The notes below the pieces were generated by a model. It saw nothing but the letters and a program-made list of their open reading frames with translations, was not told the DNA's origin and did not search any database. A stretch of 44,310 nucleotides of DNA. Origin: Bacteroidales bacterium. GTDB lineage: Bacteria; Bacteroidota; Bacteroidia; Bacteroidales; NBLH01. Made by a program: the position numbers and the translations under genes. The DNA lies in the NCBI GenBank assembly GCA_016937695.1, contig JAFGWC010000137.1:1-44310 (forward strand), written 5' to 3'. Shown here one piece after another: positions 35,866-43,913 of this stretch. Position 1 is the stretch's first letter. Every line of letters starts with the position of its first letter.

Positions 35866-36765
35866 TTATTTATTTTTTGCTAATCTAAACCCATAATTAT
35901 AGTTTGTAAAATGAGGATATGGACCATCTCTGTCTGCTATTCTAGCAAGCTGAGATCTGTAGTGCCATGATCCGCCTCTTATTACTCTATGGATGTTTTG
36001 TCCTGCACCTTTAGGATTGTCTTTAGGACTAATTGAATAATAACTCCCGGAGTAATAATCGTTACACCATTCCCACACGTTTCCGCTCATATCATAAATT
36101 CCAAGTTCATTGGGTTTTTTTGTTCCAACTTTCATTGGGCCTTTAAGTCCTGTTGTTTCATCATACCAAGCAACATCATCCAGATTATTGCTTCCGCTAT
36201 AATTATAACCTTTAGATTTGTTTCCGCCTCTTGCTGCAAATTCCCATTCTGCTTCTGTTGGGAGTCTGTAGCCATTTTTACTGAAATCACATGTAGTATT
36301 TTCGCCTGCTATTTTATAACATTTTTCCAAGCCGTTTTTTTCACTTAGCCAATTGCAATATTCAACAGCATCATACCAAGTAACATTGTGCATAGGGTAG
36401 TAGTCTTTCCATCCCCACCATTGACTTTTTGAAAGAGGATAATATAATTTAGTATCAGGATGTTCTGCAAACCAGGCTGAATCTGGAGATGATGGCATTT
36501 TTTTTCCGGTTGCTTTTACAAATTCTTTATATTCTTTAACAGTAACTTCGTATTTACCAATCATAAAACTATTAAGTGTTACATCATGTCTTGGAAGTTC
36601 ATTCTTAAATTCTGCGCCTTCTACAATGTCTTTTTTTGTGTCTCTACCCATTTTAAATGTTCCACCTTCAACTAAAACCATCTGTGCTTGCGCATTTATG
36701 TTTGTTGAAAATAAAAAGGATAATACTATCAGTACTGTTGTGTTTTTTAATATTAACTTTCTCAT
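35866..36765 (-). CDS. Secreted SUMF1/FGE-fold protein, copy 1
   Basis: 299 residues. A signal peptide (1-26, ending NINAQ) precedes a SUMF1 fold: MVLVEGGTFKMGR, MIGKYEVTVKEYKEF, HNVTWYDAVEYCNWL, LPTEAEWEFAARGG, MSGNVWEWCNDYYS and RVIRGGSWHYRS, ending NYGFRLAKN. It is about 36 residues longer than the paralogue downstream, mainly an insert near 95-115 and one near 145-165. As in that paralogue, the catalytic Cys pair is missing near the C-terminus, so a structural or carbohydrate-binding role is more likely. It heads a two-gene unit 33 bases upstream of copy 2. Confidence 0.85.
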   Translation of the reverse strand: MRKLILKNTTVLIVLSFLFSTNINAQAQMVLVEGGTFKMGRDTKKDIVEGAEFKNELPRHDVTLNSFMIGKYEVTVKEYKEFVKATGKKMPSSPDSAWFAEHPDTKLYYPLSKSQWWGWKDYYPMHNVTWYDAVEYCNWLSEKNGLEKCYKIAGENTTCDFSKNGYRLPTEAEWEFAARGGNKSKGYNYSGSNNLDDVAWYDETTGLKGPMKVGTKKPNELGIYDMSGNVWEWCNDYYSGSYYSISPKDNPKGAGQNIHRVIRGGSWHYRSQLARIADRDGPYPHFTNYNYGFRLAKNK

Positions 36766-36998
36766 TATTAGTTTATTTATTTACTAAAGAATTTGTTCTT
36801 TAAAACTATAAAATTAACAAAAAATTCTAATAATTTTTATCAAAATTGATGCCTATTTAAAAAAAATAATTAATACTTAGATATTTATGCGACTAAAAGT
36901 ATAGAATATCAGCTTGTTATCTGTTGGTTAATAATTTAATTTATATGATTTGAAAAGCTTCTTCTAATTTTTTTTATTTAAATTTAATTGTCGTTATT

Positions 36999-37019
36999 AT
37001 TAAACATACAATGTTTAAT
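36999..37019 (-). terminator. Hairpin immediately downstream of mqnA
   Basis: ATTAAACAT (36999-37007) pairs perfectly with ATGTTTAAT (37011-37019), leaving a 3-base loop, 2 bases after the mqnA stop. On the minus strand no T tract follows, so it may be a 3'-end stabilising hairpin and not a full terminator. Confidence 0.4.
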
Positions 37020-37021
37020 TT

Positions 37022-37822
37022 TTATTTAATTGGAATTTTTTCGATTTTTTCTCCTGAAAAAATACCTATTTCATCAAGTTCATTTAGGAAAAAATTTAAA
37101 GCTTGTTTTTTTTCTTCATTTAATTTATAACTAATATTTTCTGTAAAATATTCTTTTAAATCAATTTTATTTTCAGGGAAACTGTTATAAAATTCTTCTG
37201 CAACTTTGTTGATATTTTCTATTCCGTATTTTAAAGCATTGTTAAATTCAGAAATAAATTCCTTATTTATATGTTTGTTTGAAACCCATGCAGCAAAAAC
37301 GAATGGTAGATTTGTATATTTTTTCCATTCTTCGGCTAAATCATAAATATATTTGTATTTCTTTATTAAATGAAAAGTTCTATCTCCAATAATTAAACCT
37401 GCTTTATTTCCTTTTATTTCTGTTTCGTAGCCTTTTGTTGTTGTTTCCCATGTTGGATTAATTAGCCAATATTTATTTGCTAAAATTCTTATTAAATTAA
37501 CAGATGTTCTGGATTGATAATCTAAATAAATGGATTTTATTTCTTTTAAAGGTACTTCGCTAAGTAAAAGAACTGTTTTTACTTTTCCTTCTGCGCCTAT
37601 ACAATAGTCTGAAATTATTTGCGAATTATTTAAAAATGGAATAGCTGCAACAGGAATTAAAGCTATATCTACTTCATTGTTAATCAATTTTTTAGCACAT
37701 ACAGATGGCATATCTTGTTCAAATATTATATTTTCAGATAAGTTGCTGTTTTTTATTCCGTATAAAAATGGTAGAGTATTCAAATATGATACTGCTGATA
37801 TTTTTATTTTTTCTTTTGTCAT
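37022..37822 (-). CDS. mqnA: Chorismate dehydratase of the futalosine menaquinone pathway
   Basis: 266 residues. It opens KISAVSYLNTLPFLYGI, the family hallmark, and continues with EVDIALIPVAAIPFL, YCIGAEGKVKTVLLLSE, IYLDYQSRTSVNLIRIL and NKAGLIIGDRTFHL, then LPFVFAAWVSNK. This periplasmic-binding-protein-like fold dehydrates chorismate to 3-[(1-carboxyvinyl)oxy]benzoate, the first step of futalosine-route menaquinone synthesis, which many Bacteroidota use. The homologous MqnD lacks the SYLNTLP opening. It is cytosolic with no signal peptide. It lies 166 bases downstream of the EI24 gene and probably has its own promoter or reads through. Confidence 0.93.
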   Translation of the reverse strand: MTKEKIKISAVSYLNTLPFLYGIKNSNLSENIIFEQDMPSVCAKKLINNEVDIALIPVAAIPFLNNSQIISDYCIGAEGKVKTVLLLSEVPLKEIKSIYLDYQSRTSVNLIRILANKYWLINPTWETTTKGYETEIKGNKAGLIIGDRTFHLIKKYKYIYDLAEEWKKYTNLPFVFAAWVSNKHINKEFISEFNNALKYGIENINKVAEEFYNSFPENKIDLKEYFTENISYKLNEEKKQALNFFLNELDEIGIFSGEKIEKIPIK

Positions 37823-37988
37823 TTATTTTAAGAGTTCTATTAGTTAAAAGTTTATAAAGTTATAAATATCATACAAATACTTTAATATTAGTTAAACTAA
37901 ATGCTTATTATTCAGTATATTAATTTGTTTTTTAGCAAATTATGTAAAAGTAGTTTTCCGTTTATTTTATGTAAACAAGTATTAAAAC

Positions 37989-38792
37989 TTATAAATTGGA
38001 TTCAATTTCAGATATTTCTTTCATTGATATTACTGCAGCTACTATCGATATATTTACTAAAAAAAGTGAAATATACGATCCACAAAATGGAATCAATAAT
38101 GAAACTGCAAATATAGACCCATTTCCAATTGCAACGCCTTTATATTTCCTTATATTTGCTATGCTTTCCTGTATGTTTAATTTTTTTCTTTCATTAATAT
38201 AATCAATAAATGAAAAACCGTAAAAGTATGCAGAAATAAAGAATAATACAATAGTTCCTAGCCAACCAATAACGGGAATAAAGCTTATTACAAACATTAG
38301 TAATACAAAAAACAATTCTAAAAATAAGTTTCTTATTGCAATTATAATTCCTCTAATTATATCTTTTACAAGTTGCTTAAAATCAGAATTATATACTTGA
38401 TTTGTTAATATTTTTTCAGCTTTTTCAGATAAATATGATAGCACAGGTGCCATTATTATTATCACTACATATCCTGAAATATATGCAAAGACAAGAAAAA
38501 ACAATATTTCAATAAATACTGTAATAATTCCGCCAATAAGTCCTTTTAAAAAATTAGAGTCCTGAAAATTTACCCAATTTATGATTAATTCTTTTATGTA
38601 ATCAATAAAATTAATTATAAATGCTTGACCTACAATAAATAGAATAATATTTAAAACTATAGGAATAAGAAATGTCCAAGCTAAATTATTTTTAAAAATA
38701 AATGATGTTGCTTTAGAATAATTTTTTATTCCTATATAAAATTGTTTTGAAAACTTAATTTTTGATTTTTTATTTTCAATCATTGCTTGCAA
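37989..38792 (-). CDS. EI24/CysZ-like membrane protein
   Basis: 267 residues, several strongly hydrophobic helices (about 36-62, 80-128, 165-200 and 215-255). The opening (FYIGIKNYSKATSFIFKNNLAW) and PVIGWLGTIVLFFISAYFYGFSFIDYINERK match the EI24 domain of CysZ-like sulfate/ion channels; the central FGFSxiDY-type segment is conserved. Enterobacterial CysZ imports sulfate; the Bacteroidota members are uncharacterised, so transport is only inferred. The ATG at 38792 overlaps the end of creD by 17 bases; an internal ATG at 38783 would cut this to 8. The overlap implies translation coupled to creD. Confidence 0.85.
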   Translation of the reverse strand: MQAMIENKKSKIKFSKQFYIGIKNYSKATSFIFKNNLAWTFLIPIVLNIILFIVGQAFIINFIDYIKELIINWVNFQDSNFLKGLIGGIITVFIEILFFLVFAYISGYVVIIIMAPVLSYLSEKAEKILTNQVYNSDFKQLVKDIIRGIIIAIRNLFLELFFVLLMFVISFIPVIGWLGTIVLFFISAYFYGFSFIDYINERKKLNIQESIANIRKYKGVAIGNGSIFAVSLLIPFCGSYISLFLVNISIVAAVISMKEISEIESNL

Positions 38793-40113
38793 ATGAATAC
38801 CAATTTATTTTTTTAGATAAATACATTACAATTGCCATAACTATAAATAAACCAATACTTCCCATTAAAAGAGCATAATCCTGAAGTTGTAATGTTATGT
38901 ATATAAATACGTACAAAATAATTAAAGTTAAGCCTGTAATTGCTGTTTGTAAATTATCTTTAAATATGCTTTTAGAATATAATGTTATTAATGAAATTGT
39001 TGCAATTGACGAAATTGCATATGCAATATTAAAGTTCAAGTGTTCTGAAATTGCAAGTAATAATGCATAAAATATTATTAACGCTAATCCTACTAATAAA
39101 TATTGAATTGGATGAATTCTTTTTTTATTTAAAACTTCAACAAAGAAAAATATCAAAAATGTAAATGAAATAATCATAATTGCGTATTTTGCCGAGCGCA
39201 TTGATTTTTGATAATGATCAACAGGTATTATTAAACTTACTCCAAATGCCGAATTGGCTATTTGGTATTGCGAGCCTAACCATTTTTGAGGGTAGTTTCT
39301 ATTTAAATGCAGTACTTTCCAATTTGCATCAAATCCATCTTTGGTAATATTGTGATTTTCAGGCAAATATGCGCCTTGAAAACTTGGGTTAGACCAAATA
39401 GACTTCATGTTTATTTCTGTAGTTTTTCCAACAGGAATAAAATATAATTCTTCACTTCCTCTTAATTTTATATTAAATGTAAATTCATTTTCAATTTCAT
39501 TATTTTCTGATATGTTTATTCTTGTGCTTACTCCTGTTGATATTACATCGTTATTTTCTAAACCCGGATTAAATGGGAAAACATTTTTATCAAAATTTAA
39601 TTTCATTTCATTTTTTATGCCTCGCATATCTGTAATCCCAACAGCCAGATATGCTTCTTTCCACAAAATATCTTTATCCGGAATATTCCAATCATCAAAA
39701 TTAGTTTTATTAAATTTTCCCGAAAATTTTAAATCTGTTGTATAAACTACAACATCATATATTCCTCGATGACGTTTTTCGGGCTCAATTACTGATTCAA
39801 TTGCTAAGTTTTCGGGAAGAAAATGTGCGTATTCTGTTTGTGTATATATTTCTTTTTTTTCGTTTACATATGATTTCTTGAAAGGTACTGTTAATACAGG
39901 TCCAGAAATTGTTTGAATTTCGCCCCATATTGCACTTACTTCTCTTTTTGCATCATCGTTTCTGTATTGTCTTTCACTAATAAGTGATTCAATCATTGAT
40001 GCAGGAATTAGTAGTATTAAAATCATAAAGCCAATTGACAGAAGTCTAATTGTTAATGAGTTTCTTACCCAGATATTTAATTTTTCAAAAAATGATTTAT
40101 CTTGATCGATCAT
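38776..40113 (-). CDS. creD: CreD, inner-membrane envelope stress protein
   Basis: 445 residues. One helix (about 20-40) carries the family opening IGFMILILLIPASMIESLI followed by ERQYRNDDAKREVSAIWGEIQTISGPVLTVPF, diagnostic of CreD. A long periplasmic beta-domain to about residue 290 contains LIIPVDHYQKSMRSAKYAIM, and five or more helices complete the C-terminus. In gammaproteobacteria CreD responds to the CreBC system and to beta-lactam stress; no CreBC genes adjoin here. It is third in an apparent operon after the SpoIIE phosphatase and the L7/L12-domain protein (42-base gap) and overlaps the EI24 gene. Confidence 0.95.
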   Translation of the reverse strand: MIDQDKSFFEKLNIWVRNSLTIRLLSIGFMILILLIPASMIESLISERQYRNDDAKREVSAIWGEIQTISGPVLTVPFKKSYVNEKKEIYTQTEYAHFLPENLAIESVIEPEKRHRGIYDVVVYTTDLKFSGKFNKTNFDDWNIPDKDILWKEAYLAVGITDMRGIKNEMKLNFDKNVFPFNPGLENNDVISTGVSTRINISENNEIENEFTFNIKLRGSEELYFIPVGKTTEINMKSIWSNPSFQGAYLPENHNITKDGFDANWKVLHLNRNYPQKWLGSQYQIANSAFGVSLIIPVDHYQKSMRSAKYAIMIISFTFLIFFFVEVLNKKRIHPIQYLLVGLALIIFYALLLAISEHLNFNIAYAISSIATISLITLYSKSIFKDNLQTAITGLTLIILYVFIYITLQLQDYALLMGSIGLFIVMAIVMYLSKKINWYSFASND

Positions 40114-40155
40114 AGCTTATTTTTTTTATTTTATTGATATTAAGTGTGTTCGGTA

Positions 40156-41022
40156 TTAAAATTTTTTCTTTTCTCTTTTTATAGATTTAGTTTTATTTGT
40201 ATTTATATTTTTTGATTTGTTTCTGTATTTGTCATCTTTTTTTGTTGATTGTGTTTTTTTGTTTGTAATAACAAAAGCATCAAAAGGAGATTTTTTTGCT
40301 ACAAGATAATATGAAATACTCATTGCAATTAAAATTATAAAAATATTTGAGTTAAAAATTCCGAAAAAGAATCCACTAAATCCAAATAATGTATGATATA
40401 TGTAAGAGAAAACAATATTTTTAAATAAAGATGCCGGAATGTAAAAGAAAAAGGTTAATCCGGCAGCAATTTTTGCAATATTTATGTCTTCTTTTTTTGT
40501 CCCATTTTTAAGAATAATTGCATTTCCTATACCAACAATTAATATTATTAAATATCCAAAATAATGGCTAAAGTAAAATACTGATAATGAATATATTAGT
40601 GCGCTTATTGTCGAAAATATAAGTGCCGATTTAATGGCTTTTGTAAATGCATATGCATCTGCTCTTTCATCAATTTTTTCAAAAAAATCCTTGTCTTTTT
40701 CTATTATTAATGGTTCTGGGTTTTGTTCTTCATTTTCAATAAATATGAGGTTTTGCTCATTGTTTTCAATAATAATATGAGTTTCTGCACCGCCAACATG
40801 TGAATCAGGTTTTTCAGGTTCATAAATTTCTATTAGTGCGCCTATGCTTGTAAAATTGTTTTTTATTTTTTCAAAATCAGCATTTTCATCTTTTATTTCA
40901 AAAATTGACGGAGTATTATTTACAATTTCATTACTTTCTTTCAAACCAAGAGATGTTATCCACCTAATTAGTTTTATAAGTTCGATTTTATTGTTGCCAA
41001 CTTTTGTTAATTTAACTTGCAT
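40156..41022 (-). CDS. Membrane protein with an N-terminal ribosomal L7/L12 C-terminal-like domain
   Basis: 288 residues. Residues 1-70 (VKLTKVGNNKIELIKLIRWI, TSLGLKESNEIVNN, then FTSIGALIEIYEP) align by eye with the C-terminal domain of ribosomal protein L7/L12, including K..GLKEA..lV and the final G..veL strand. An acidic linker (about 71-125) leads to about four membrane helices (about 132-240) and a long basic C-terminal tail. L7/L12 CTD normally recruits translational GTPases; on a membrane protein it may be a general protein-binding module. It lies 15 bases after the SpoIIE phosphatase gene, so the two are likely co-transcribed. Function unknown. Confidence 0.75.
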   Translation of the reverse strand: MQVKLTKVGNNKIELIKLIRWITSLGLKESNEIVNNTPSIFEIKDENADFEKIKNNFTSIGALIEIYEPEKPDSHVGGAETHIIIENNEQNLIFIENEEQNPEPLIIEKDKDFFEKIDERADAYAFTKAIKSALIFSTISALIYSLSVFYFSHYFGYLIILIVGIGNAIILKNGTKKEDINIAKIAAGLTFFFYIPASLFKNIVFSYIYHTLFGFSGFFFGIFNSNIFIILIAMSISYYLVAKKSPFDAFVITNKKTQSTKKDDKYRNKSKNINTNKTKSIKREKKKF

Positions 41023-41037
41023 ATGATAAAACTCAAA

Positions 41038-43365
41038 TTAAAATTTCATTCCTATTACAATAATATCGTCAAGCTGTTTTAAATCTCCTTTCCAGTCGTT
41101 AAATGCCTGATTTAAAATGTTTTTTTGTTCTTTCATTGTTTTGTCTTGAGCCGAAAGAATTAAATTTTTAAAGTTTAAATATTTATACTTACCGCCTTTT
41201 GGTCCTCCAAATTGGTCTGCATAACCATCTGAAAATAAATATATTGTGTCGTTTTCTTGTAGTTGGATTGTGCTATTACTAAATGATTTTGGTTCTTTAA
41301 TGTGTATTCCAATAGGCATTTTATCGCCTTTTATTTCTGTTAATTCATTATTTCTGATATGATAAATCGGATTATATGCACCTGAAAATTGCAACTCTTT
41401 TGTCTTCGTGTTGATTACTGCAAGAGAAATATCCATACCGTCTTTTGCTTCATCATCTTTCCATGTTTGGTGAAGTGCTTCAATAATTCTATTTCTAAGA
41501 CTATCAAGTATATCTGAGGCTGTGTAAAAATTATCGGTAACAATTTCGTTTAAAAAAGAAACTCCCAATAAGCTTAAAAAAGCTCCCGGAACTCCATGAC
41601 CTGTACAATCAGCTGCAGCTATAACTATGTGATTTTCAAGACGTTTCATCCAGAAAAAATCGCCGCTAACAATATCTCTTGGTTTAAAGAAAATGAAATA
41701 ATCAGGAATTAAATCTGTAAACATCTCTCTTCTTGGCAAAACAGCATTTTGAATTCTTTGAGCGTATTGTATACTGTCCATAACTTCTTTTCTTGCTTGT
41801 ACAGCGATATCTCTTTGTTGAGATACCATTTCTCTTTGTGAAGTAATTTCTTCATTTAACTGTTTAAGCTCTTCATTTTTTTGAGAAATTTCAATATGTT
41901 GAGCTTCTAGTTTTATATTCGCTTTTTGTTTTATTCTGTAACTTCTAAAAATAAAGAAAGCCAAAGCAAACATTAATGCTAATCCTAAAACTGCACCTTT
42001 TGTTATTAACGATTGTCTTTTAAGTTCTTCAGTAGCAAGCATATCTCTTCTTTGCTGCTCCAGTTCCATTTCTTTTTGCTTTTTATTTAGTCTATATCTG
42101 AATTCCTTTTGTGTAGAGCTTTTAATATTTCCTTCGCTTATTATTTTATCATTCATTTTTTTAAAAAGCACATGATATTGATAAGCAAGTTTGTACTTAC
42201 CAATGTTAGCATATGAAAAACTTAATCCTTCTGCAACATCCATTATTCTTTCCGGAGATCCTATTTCTTCTGCAAATTTTTTAGCCATTTCAAAATATCT
42301 AACTGCTAAACCATAATCCTGGATTGAATCAAAATAAGCTCCTTTTCTTGATAATGAAATTATAATTCCGTTTTTATCGCCCATTTCTTCATTTGCAAGT
42401 AAACTTTTTTGATAGTTAATTAAAACTTTTTCGTAGTTGCCAAGTTGTAAATATGCATCGCCAATATTAGTATATGAAAGTGCTACGCCTTTTTTAAATC
42501 CTATTTCTTCATATAATGGTAAGCTTTTATTTAAATAATCAAGCACTTTTGTTGTATATTCTTTCCTTTTAATTGCTGTAATTGTATCATTTTCAGACAT
42601 TTTGCTGTAAACCTCTGCCAAATTATTGTAATTGTCAGCAATGCCTTTTTTGTCGTTTATCTTTTTATTTATTTCAAGTGCCAGATTAAAATATTCAATT
42701 GCTTTGTTTTCAATTTCTTGTGCATGGTATATATTGCCAATATTATTGTATGTTACTGCTATTTCTATTTCATTTTTAAGTTCTTCGTGTATTTGCAAGC
42801 TTTTAAATGAAAAATCAAGTGAACTTTCAAAATCGCCTAATTCAAGATATATATTTACAATATTATTATAGCTCCTTGCTAAACCATCTACATCGTTAAT
42901 TTCTTTTTGTATGATACTGCTTTTTATATAGTTTTCGAGAGCTTTGTTGTATTCACCAAGATTTTTCTGAATAATTCCGATATTCATATAAGCACGTGCA
43001 ATTCCCCAATTATCTCCGGCATTTTGCCAACTTTCCAGGCTTAGCATAAGGTTGTTCATTGCTTTTTCGTAATCGCCTTTTATATAAAACAAAATTCCTA
43101 TTTGACGATATGCATTTGCAGAACCTTTATGAAATTTCAGAATCTTTGAAATTGTTAAAGCATTATTTGAAAATTCCATTGCCGAATCTAAATCGATTCT
43201 CTGATATTGCTTGGCTAATTCAAGTAAACTGTTTACTTGATTTGTGTCTTTTGTCTGTTTTGAAATTTCTAGCTTTAAACTGTCAATTACATTTTCTTGT
43301 GTATAAGCACTATAAAAATTTAATGTAAGTATAAAAATTAATATACTTTTAATTTTGAATAACAT
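41038..43365 (-). CDS. TPR-containing SpoIIE-type PP2C phosphatase
   Basis: 775 residues. A signal peptide (1-22, ending SAYTQ) and about nine TPR units (about 45-425, repeats such as ARAYMNIGIIQKNLGEYNKA) face the periplasm. A membrane helix (about 452-475), then a Glu/Gln-rich coiled coil (about 480-535), then the cytoplasmic SpoIIE/PP2C domain. That domain begins SIQYAQRIQNAVLPRREMF and carries metal-binding Asp motifs SGDFFW, AADCTGHGVPGAFLSLLG and DGMDISL, plus FSDGYADQFGG. It dephosphorylates Ser/Thr on a partner-switch anti-sigma-antagonist type protein. It heads the operon with the L7/L12-domain protein, creD and the EI24 protein and has its own promoter-like element. Confidence 0.93.
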   Translation of the reverse strand: MLFKIKSILIFILTLNFYSAYTQENVIDSLKLEISKQTKDTNQVNSLLELAKQYQRIDLDSAMEFSNNALTISKILKFHKGSANAYRQIGILFYIKGDYEKAMNNLMLSLESWQNAGDNWGIARAYMNIGIIQKNLGEYNKALENYIKSSIIQKEINDVDGLARSYNNIVNIYLELGDFESSLDFSFKSLQIHEELKNEIEIAVTYNNIGNIYHAQEIENKAIEYFNLALEINKKINDKKGIADNYNNLAEVYSKMSENDTITAIKRKEYTTKVLDYLNKSLPLYEEIGFKKGVALSYTNIGDAYLQLGNYEKVLINYQKSLLANEEMGDKNGIIISLSRKGAYFDSIQDYGLAVRYFEMAKKFAEEIGSPERIMDVAEGLSFSYANIGKYKLAYQYHVLFKKMNDKIISEGNIKSSTQKEFRYRLNKKQKEMELEQQRRDMLATEELKRQSLITKGAVLGLALMFALAFFIFRSYRIKQKANIKLEAQHIEISQKNEELKQLNEEITSQREMVSQQRDIAVQARKEVMDSIQYAQRIQNAVLPRREMFTDLIPDYFIFFKPRDIVSGDFFWMKRLENHIVIAAADCTGHGVPGAFLSLLGVSFLNEIVTDNFYTASDILDSLRNRIIEALHQTWKDDEAKDGMDISLAVINTKTKELQFSGAYNPIYHIRNNELTEIKGDKMPIGIHIKEPKSFSNSTIQLQENDTIYLFSDGYADQFGGPKGGKYKYLNFKNLILSAQDKTMKEQKNILNQAFNDWKGDLKQLDDIIVIGMKF

Positions 43366-43430
43366 AAGCAGCTTTTAATTTTTTTTAAGCAATAAATTTA
43401 GTTATTTAATTAATCAATACAAATTATGTA

Positions 43431-43463
43431 CAAAAATAATACAGCTTTTTTATTTATTTCAAA
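43431..43463 (-). promoter_or_regulatory. Bacteroidota-type promoter of the SpoIIE phosphatase operon
   Basis: On the minus strand TTTG (43460-43463) is followed after 21 bases by TATTTTTG (43431-43438), matching TTTG / TAnnTTTG. The -7 lies about 65 bases before the start at 43365. Confidence 0.5.
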
Positions 43464-43741
43464 AAATATTTATTTTGATTTTACTTTATGATTGTTTTAA
43501 AATCAGTTTAAGATAAATATCTTAGCTGTGATATAATAATTGTATTGTATAATTGGTTTCAAAAGCATATAAATTAAATATTTCATACACATTATTTTAT
43601 ATCACTGCCAATATTTTTTATATTTGTATTATGATTTTTAATCTTTTCATAAACATATACTCTCGAGAATATAAGCATTTGTTTGAATGTCTTATGTGTT
43701 GATTTCCAATTATATCTGTTAAAATTATGTGATGTTTAAAG

Positions 43742-43885
43742 ATGTATATCAAAAGATATTCAGATTTTATTAATTTCTACAGAACTTTCTTTGATTATCT
43801 TATAAAAAGCTACTATTACACGAATAAAGCATCAAAAATATTCGTTGATATATTTGAGTTGTTAGCTTTTAAATATTTAAAATAA
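43742..43885 (+). CDS. Possible small ORF of 47 residues, doubtful
   Basis: The frame opens MYIKRYSDFINFYRTFFDYL and ends FELLAFKYLK. It is rich in Tyr, Phe and Lys, as translated AT-rich spacer often is, and overlaps the candidate -7 element at 43849. It has no known motif or signal. It is listed only because it fills much of an otherwise empty gap. Confidence 0.2.
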   Translation: MYIKRYSDFINFYRTFFDYLIKSYYYTNKASKIFVDIFELLAFKYLK

Positions 43886-43913
43886 AAATAACTCATTATT
43901 ATAAACTTGTTAT

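Larger units (their letters stand above)
43366..43913. other. Divergent intergenic region, mostly empty
   Basis: 548 bases between divergent genes. It holds the operon promoter (43431-43463) and, on the + strand, a TATATTTG at 43849-43856 that could be the -7 element of the radical SAM gene starting at 43914 (no -33 match). A 47-codon frame (43742-43885) lies in it but is doubtful. No RNA gene is seen. Confidence 0.5.

Noticed and set aside
35041-36765. Formylglycine-generating enzyme (sulfatase activation) for the SUMF1 pair
   Set aside because: The catalytic Cys pair is absent from the RGGSW...GFR region and no sulfatase gene is nearby; named only as SUMF1 fold.
39407-39745. A 112-codon + strand frame opposite creD
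   Set aside because: creD carries its diagnostic motifs on the minus strand here and the alternative frame has no coherent features.
43661-43670. Palindrome TCTCGAGA in the spacer before the phosphatase operon
   Set aside because: Eight bases, single copy and not extended by flanking symmetry; likely chance.
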